Under the pieces are notes generated by a model. That model was not told the origin of the DNA. It was given only the letters and a program-made list of their open reading frames with translations, and made no database searches. Positions 32,832 to 34,202 of a DNA stretch of 34,202 bases are shown here, piece after piece (within the stretch, counting starts at the first letter, position 1; every line of letters starts with the position of its first letter). The DNA is from Gordonia effusa NBRC 100432 (GTDB lineage: Bacteria > Actinomycetota > Actinomycetes > Mycobacteriales > Mycobacteriaceae): NCBI RefSeq assembly GCF_000241305.1, contig NZ_BAEH01000093.1, positions 1 to 34,202 of the forward strand, written 5' to 3'. A program made the position numbers and the translations under genes.

Positions 32832-32944
32832 GCTCGCCGGTACTCGACCATCGAGGATTTCAGCCACGGCCACTCGACCAACGAGATTGCTCGCCGGCAC
32901 TCGACCACCGAGGTTGGGCAGCCACGGCCACTCGACCACGGCTC
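32832..32944. repeat. Two degenerate direct repeats of about 57 bp
   Basis: Unit 1 starts GCTCGCCGGTACTCGACCA at 32832, and unit 2 starts GCTCGCCGGCACTCGACCA at 32889. Both then share CAGCCACGGCCACTCGACCA, with a one-base length difference between the blocks. The preceding GGTCTCGATACACCGGCTCG (32809-32828) belongs to the same kind of sequence. I recall similar GGTCTCGATAC...CTCGACC interspersed repeats from Gordonia-type genomes. It has no coding capacity of its own. Confidence 0.7.
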
Positions 32945-33015
32945 GCAAACACTCGTCGACATCGAACCAACGGGTGTTGCGGCGTGCTTCACATCCCGAC
33001 GTCACGACGCACAGC

Positions 33016-33021
33016 TAGGCT
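33016..33021 (+). promoter_or_regulatory. -10 box of a leaderless promoter for the DUF5318 gene
   Basis: TAGGCT is followed by exactly six bases and the GTG start codon, the same hexamer and spacing as before the sensor kinase at 11105. There is no Shine-Dalgarno in between. Confidence 0.5.
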
Positions 33022-33027
33022 GGACGC

Positions 33028-33441
33028 GTGCAACCGCAAGGGCAGGCCTCGGCGCGACGCGAGGTGATCGACTACGCCCTCACCCGTAAGTCGGTGCTGT
33101 CTGACGTTTACGCCGGACGAATAGCCGTTGGTGAGGTGTGCGACGCCAACCCGTATCTACTGCGAGCAGCCAAGTTCCACGGTGCGGCGAGCGAGATCAC
33201 CTGCCCGATCTGCCGCAAAGAGAAGGTCACCCTCGTATCGTGGATTTTCGGTGACAAACTTGGTCAGGCTTCGGGATCGGCGCGCTCGGCCGACGAACTT
33301 GACCGGATGGCAGCAGTACACGAGGAGTTCTCGGTGCATGTCGTGGAAGTGTGTCGCACATGTCACTGGAACCATTTGGTTCAGTCTTTCGTTCTTGGTC
33401 TGCGGCCAACAAGAACGCGTACACGACGCGTGGCCAAGTAA
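33028..33441 (+). CDS. DUF5318 zinc-ribbon protein
   Basis: The 137-residue protein contains two cysteine pairs, ITCPICRKE (C59, C62) and EVCRTCHWN (C109, C112), which probably form a zinc ribbon. DYALTRKSVLSDVYAGRIAV and EVCDANPYLLRAAKFHG precede the first pair. The tail is basic (RPTRTRTRRVAK). Sequence and position match Rv0049 of M. tuberculosis, always found next to the PonA-type penicillin-binding protein in Mycobacteriales. Its function is unknown; the ribbon and basic tail suggest nucleic-acid or protein binding. The start is GTG 33028, placed six bases after a TAGGCT -10 box. The ponA-like gene starts 96 bp downstream on the same strand. Confidence 0.88.
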   Translation: MQPQGQASARREVIDYALTRKSVLSDVYAGRIAVGEVCDANPYLLRAAKFHGAASEITCPICRKEKVTLVSWIFGDKLGQASGSARSADELDRMAAVHEEFSVHVVEVCRTCHWNHLVQSFVLGLRPTRTRTRRVAK

Positions 33442-33537
33442 CTCACGTCGCTGCCGACACAAAGTTTCGGTTTCAGATGCGACCATCAGATAAGTACGCT
33501 GGTCGTCAGACCGTGCAGGAAAACGAAGGGCACTTGA

Positions 33538-34202
33538 ATGTCAGCCGGAAATGGTTCACCCAGCGAGACTGGGAAAGAGCCGACCAAGACTGAGTCGGTG
33601 CGCAAAAGACAGCGGGTCATCTCCTGGGTGGTCGGTCTGGTCGGCGTCGGAATTCCCGCCGTCGCGCTCATCGCGATCGTCGCCTTCATGGCGGTCTACG
33701 TCACAGCCGACGTACCACGCCCCGGCGATATCAAGCAGAATCAAGTGGCGTTGATTCTCAACTCGAACGGCAAGACCATCGCCAAGGTCGTGCCGCCGGA
33801 GGGTAATCGCACCGACGTCAAGATCGCCGACATCCCCAAGTCGATCCAAGATGCGGTCATTGCCGCGGAGGATCGTGAGTTCCGCAGTAACGGCGGCTTC
33901 TCGGTCCGCGGCCTTTCGCGCGCGGTACTCGGCAAATTCACCGGCCGCGACGACGCGGGTGGCGGTTCGACGATCACCCAGCAGTACGTGAAGAACGCGT
34001 TGGTCGGCGACGAGCATTCCTACACCCGTAAGTTCAAGGAACTCGCGATCGCTACCAAGATGTCGAGTAAGTGGTCCAAGGACGACATCATGGCCGCCTA
34101 CCTCAACACCATCTATTTCGGCCGAGGTGCCTATGGTGTCTCCGCCGCGGCACAGGCATATTTCCGTAAAGATCTCAGCAAGATCACGCCGGCCGAAGCA
34201 GC
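33538..34202 (+). CDS. Class A penicillin-binding protein, 5' part (runs off window)
   Basis: The open frame from ATG 33538 is cut at the right edge after 221 codons. A cytoplasmic basic tail (to about residue 28) is followed by one membrane helix (about 29-54) and then the glycosyltransferase family 51 domain. IQDAVIAAEDREF holds the catalytic Glu (E111), GGSTITQQYVKNAL (142-155) is motif 2, and RKFKELAIATKMSSKWSKDDIMAAYLN leads to TIYFGRGAYGVSAAA. The enzyme polymerises peptidoglycan glycan strands. The transpeptidase domain must lie beyond the window. It follows the DUF5318 gene, as ponA1 (Rv0050) follows Rv0049, so it is probably PonA1. The start is supported by context; AAGGGC upstream is a modest ribosome site. 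Confidence 0.92.
   Translation, partial: MSAGNGSPSETGKEPTKTESVRKRQRVISWVVGLVGVGIPAVALIAIVAFMAVYVTADVPRPGDIKQNQVALILNSNGKTIAKVVPPEGNRTDVKIADIPKSIQDAVIAAEDREFRSNGGFSVRGLSRAVLGKFTGRDDAGGGSTITQQYVKNALVGDEHSYTRKFKELAIATKMSSKWSKDDIMAAYLNTIYFGRGAYGVSAAAQAYFRKDLSKITPAEA

Larger units (their letters stand above)
32521..33027. other. 507-bp intergenic region with degenerate direct repeats
   Basis: This is the only gap above 300 bp. It lies between the divergent padR and DUF5318 genes. Its left part holds the padR promoter region and the two inverted repeats described separately. The middle (about 32640-32760) shows nothing I can interpret. The right part holds the tandem repeat at 32832-32944 and then the DUF5318 promoter. 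No open frame in it has a ribosome site and believable composition, and I see no tRNA or other RNA gene. Confidence 0.7.

Noticed and set aside
32832..32944. Possible CRISPR array
   Set aside because: Only two diverged units with no spacer pattern and no cas genes.
32521..33027. tRNA or small RNA gene in the long intergenic gap
   Set aside because: No cloverleaf or TTC-box pattern found on either strand by reading.

Overview
The window comes from a mycolic-acid actinomycete (order Mycobacteriales). The right end carries PadR regulator, inositol-3-phosphate synthase (ino1), a DUF5318 zinc-ribbon gene and a class A penicillin-binding protein. As I recall it, this is the order of the Rv0046c-Rv0050 block of Mycobacterium tuberculosis. 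GC-rich coding, F420-type oxidoreductase, CYP140-like P450 and TANNNT promoters placed six bases before start codons agree. I cannot name the species.

Layout. 1-1414: a MarR regulator and an MFS exporter cut by the left edge, with a palindrome abutting the regulator's promoter. 1449-1517: first copy of a 69-bp palindromic element. 1541-5895: three genes on the minus strand (TPM-domain envelope protein, phytoene-dehydrogenase-like flavoprotein, LLM oxidoreductase). 5958-7179: a DNA polymerase IV gene whose start codon lies inside a LexA box. 7217-9470: a small secreted protein translationally coupled to a YhgE/Pip membrane protein. 9683-13445: a CitMHS carboxylate transporter with a CitA/DcuS-type two-component system.

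13429-20321 is the most unusual part. A cytochrome P450 and an unrecognised protein with a faint sigma-factor-like C-terminal half run leftward. A PaaK-like adenylate-forming enzyme and a ThiF/E1-like adenylyltransferase run rightward. Two receiver-type regulators, one lacking the phospho-acceptor Asp, sit at the right end. I read this as a candidate small-molecule or carrier-activation locus with its own regulators. Its function is not established. A second copy of the 69-bp element follows the last regulator.

20540-30610 is a Ter stress cluster: TerD, a TerC-like DUF475 membrane protein, three tandem AIM24 proteins on the opposite strand, then a tightly overlapped operon of CitE-like lyase, PRTase-TRSP, StiP-PELOTA, HAD hydrolase and a two-domain TerD protein. 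This composition matches the Ter-linked module proposed in the literature to make a nucleoside-like metabolite. Strong hairpin terminators bound its transcription units. 30726-34202 is the conserved ino1-ponA block, with a degenerate direct repeat in the one long intergenic gap (32521-33027). I saw no tRNA, rRNA, CRISPR array, transposase or integrase.
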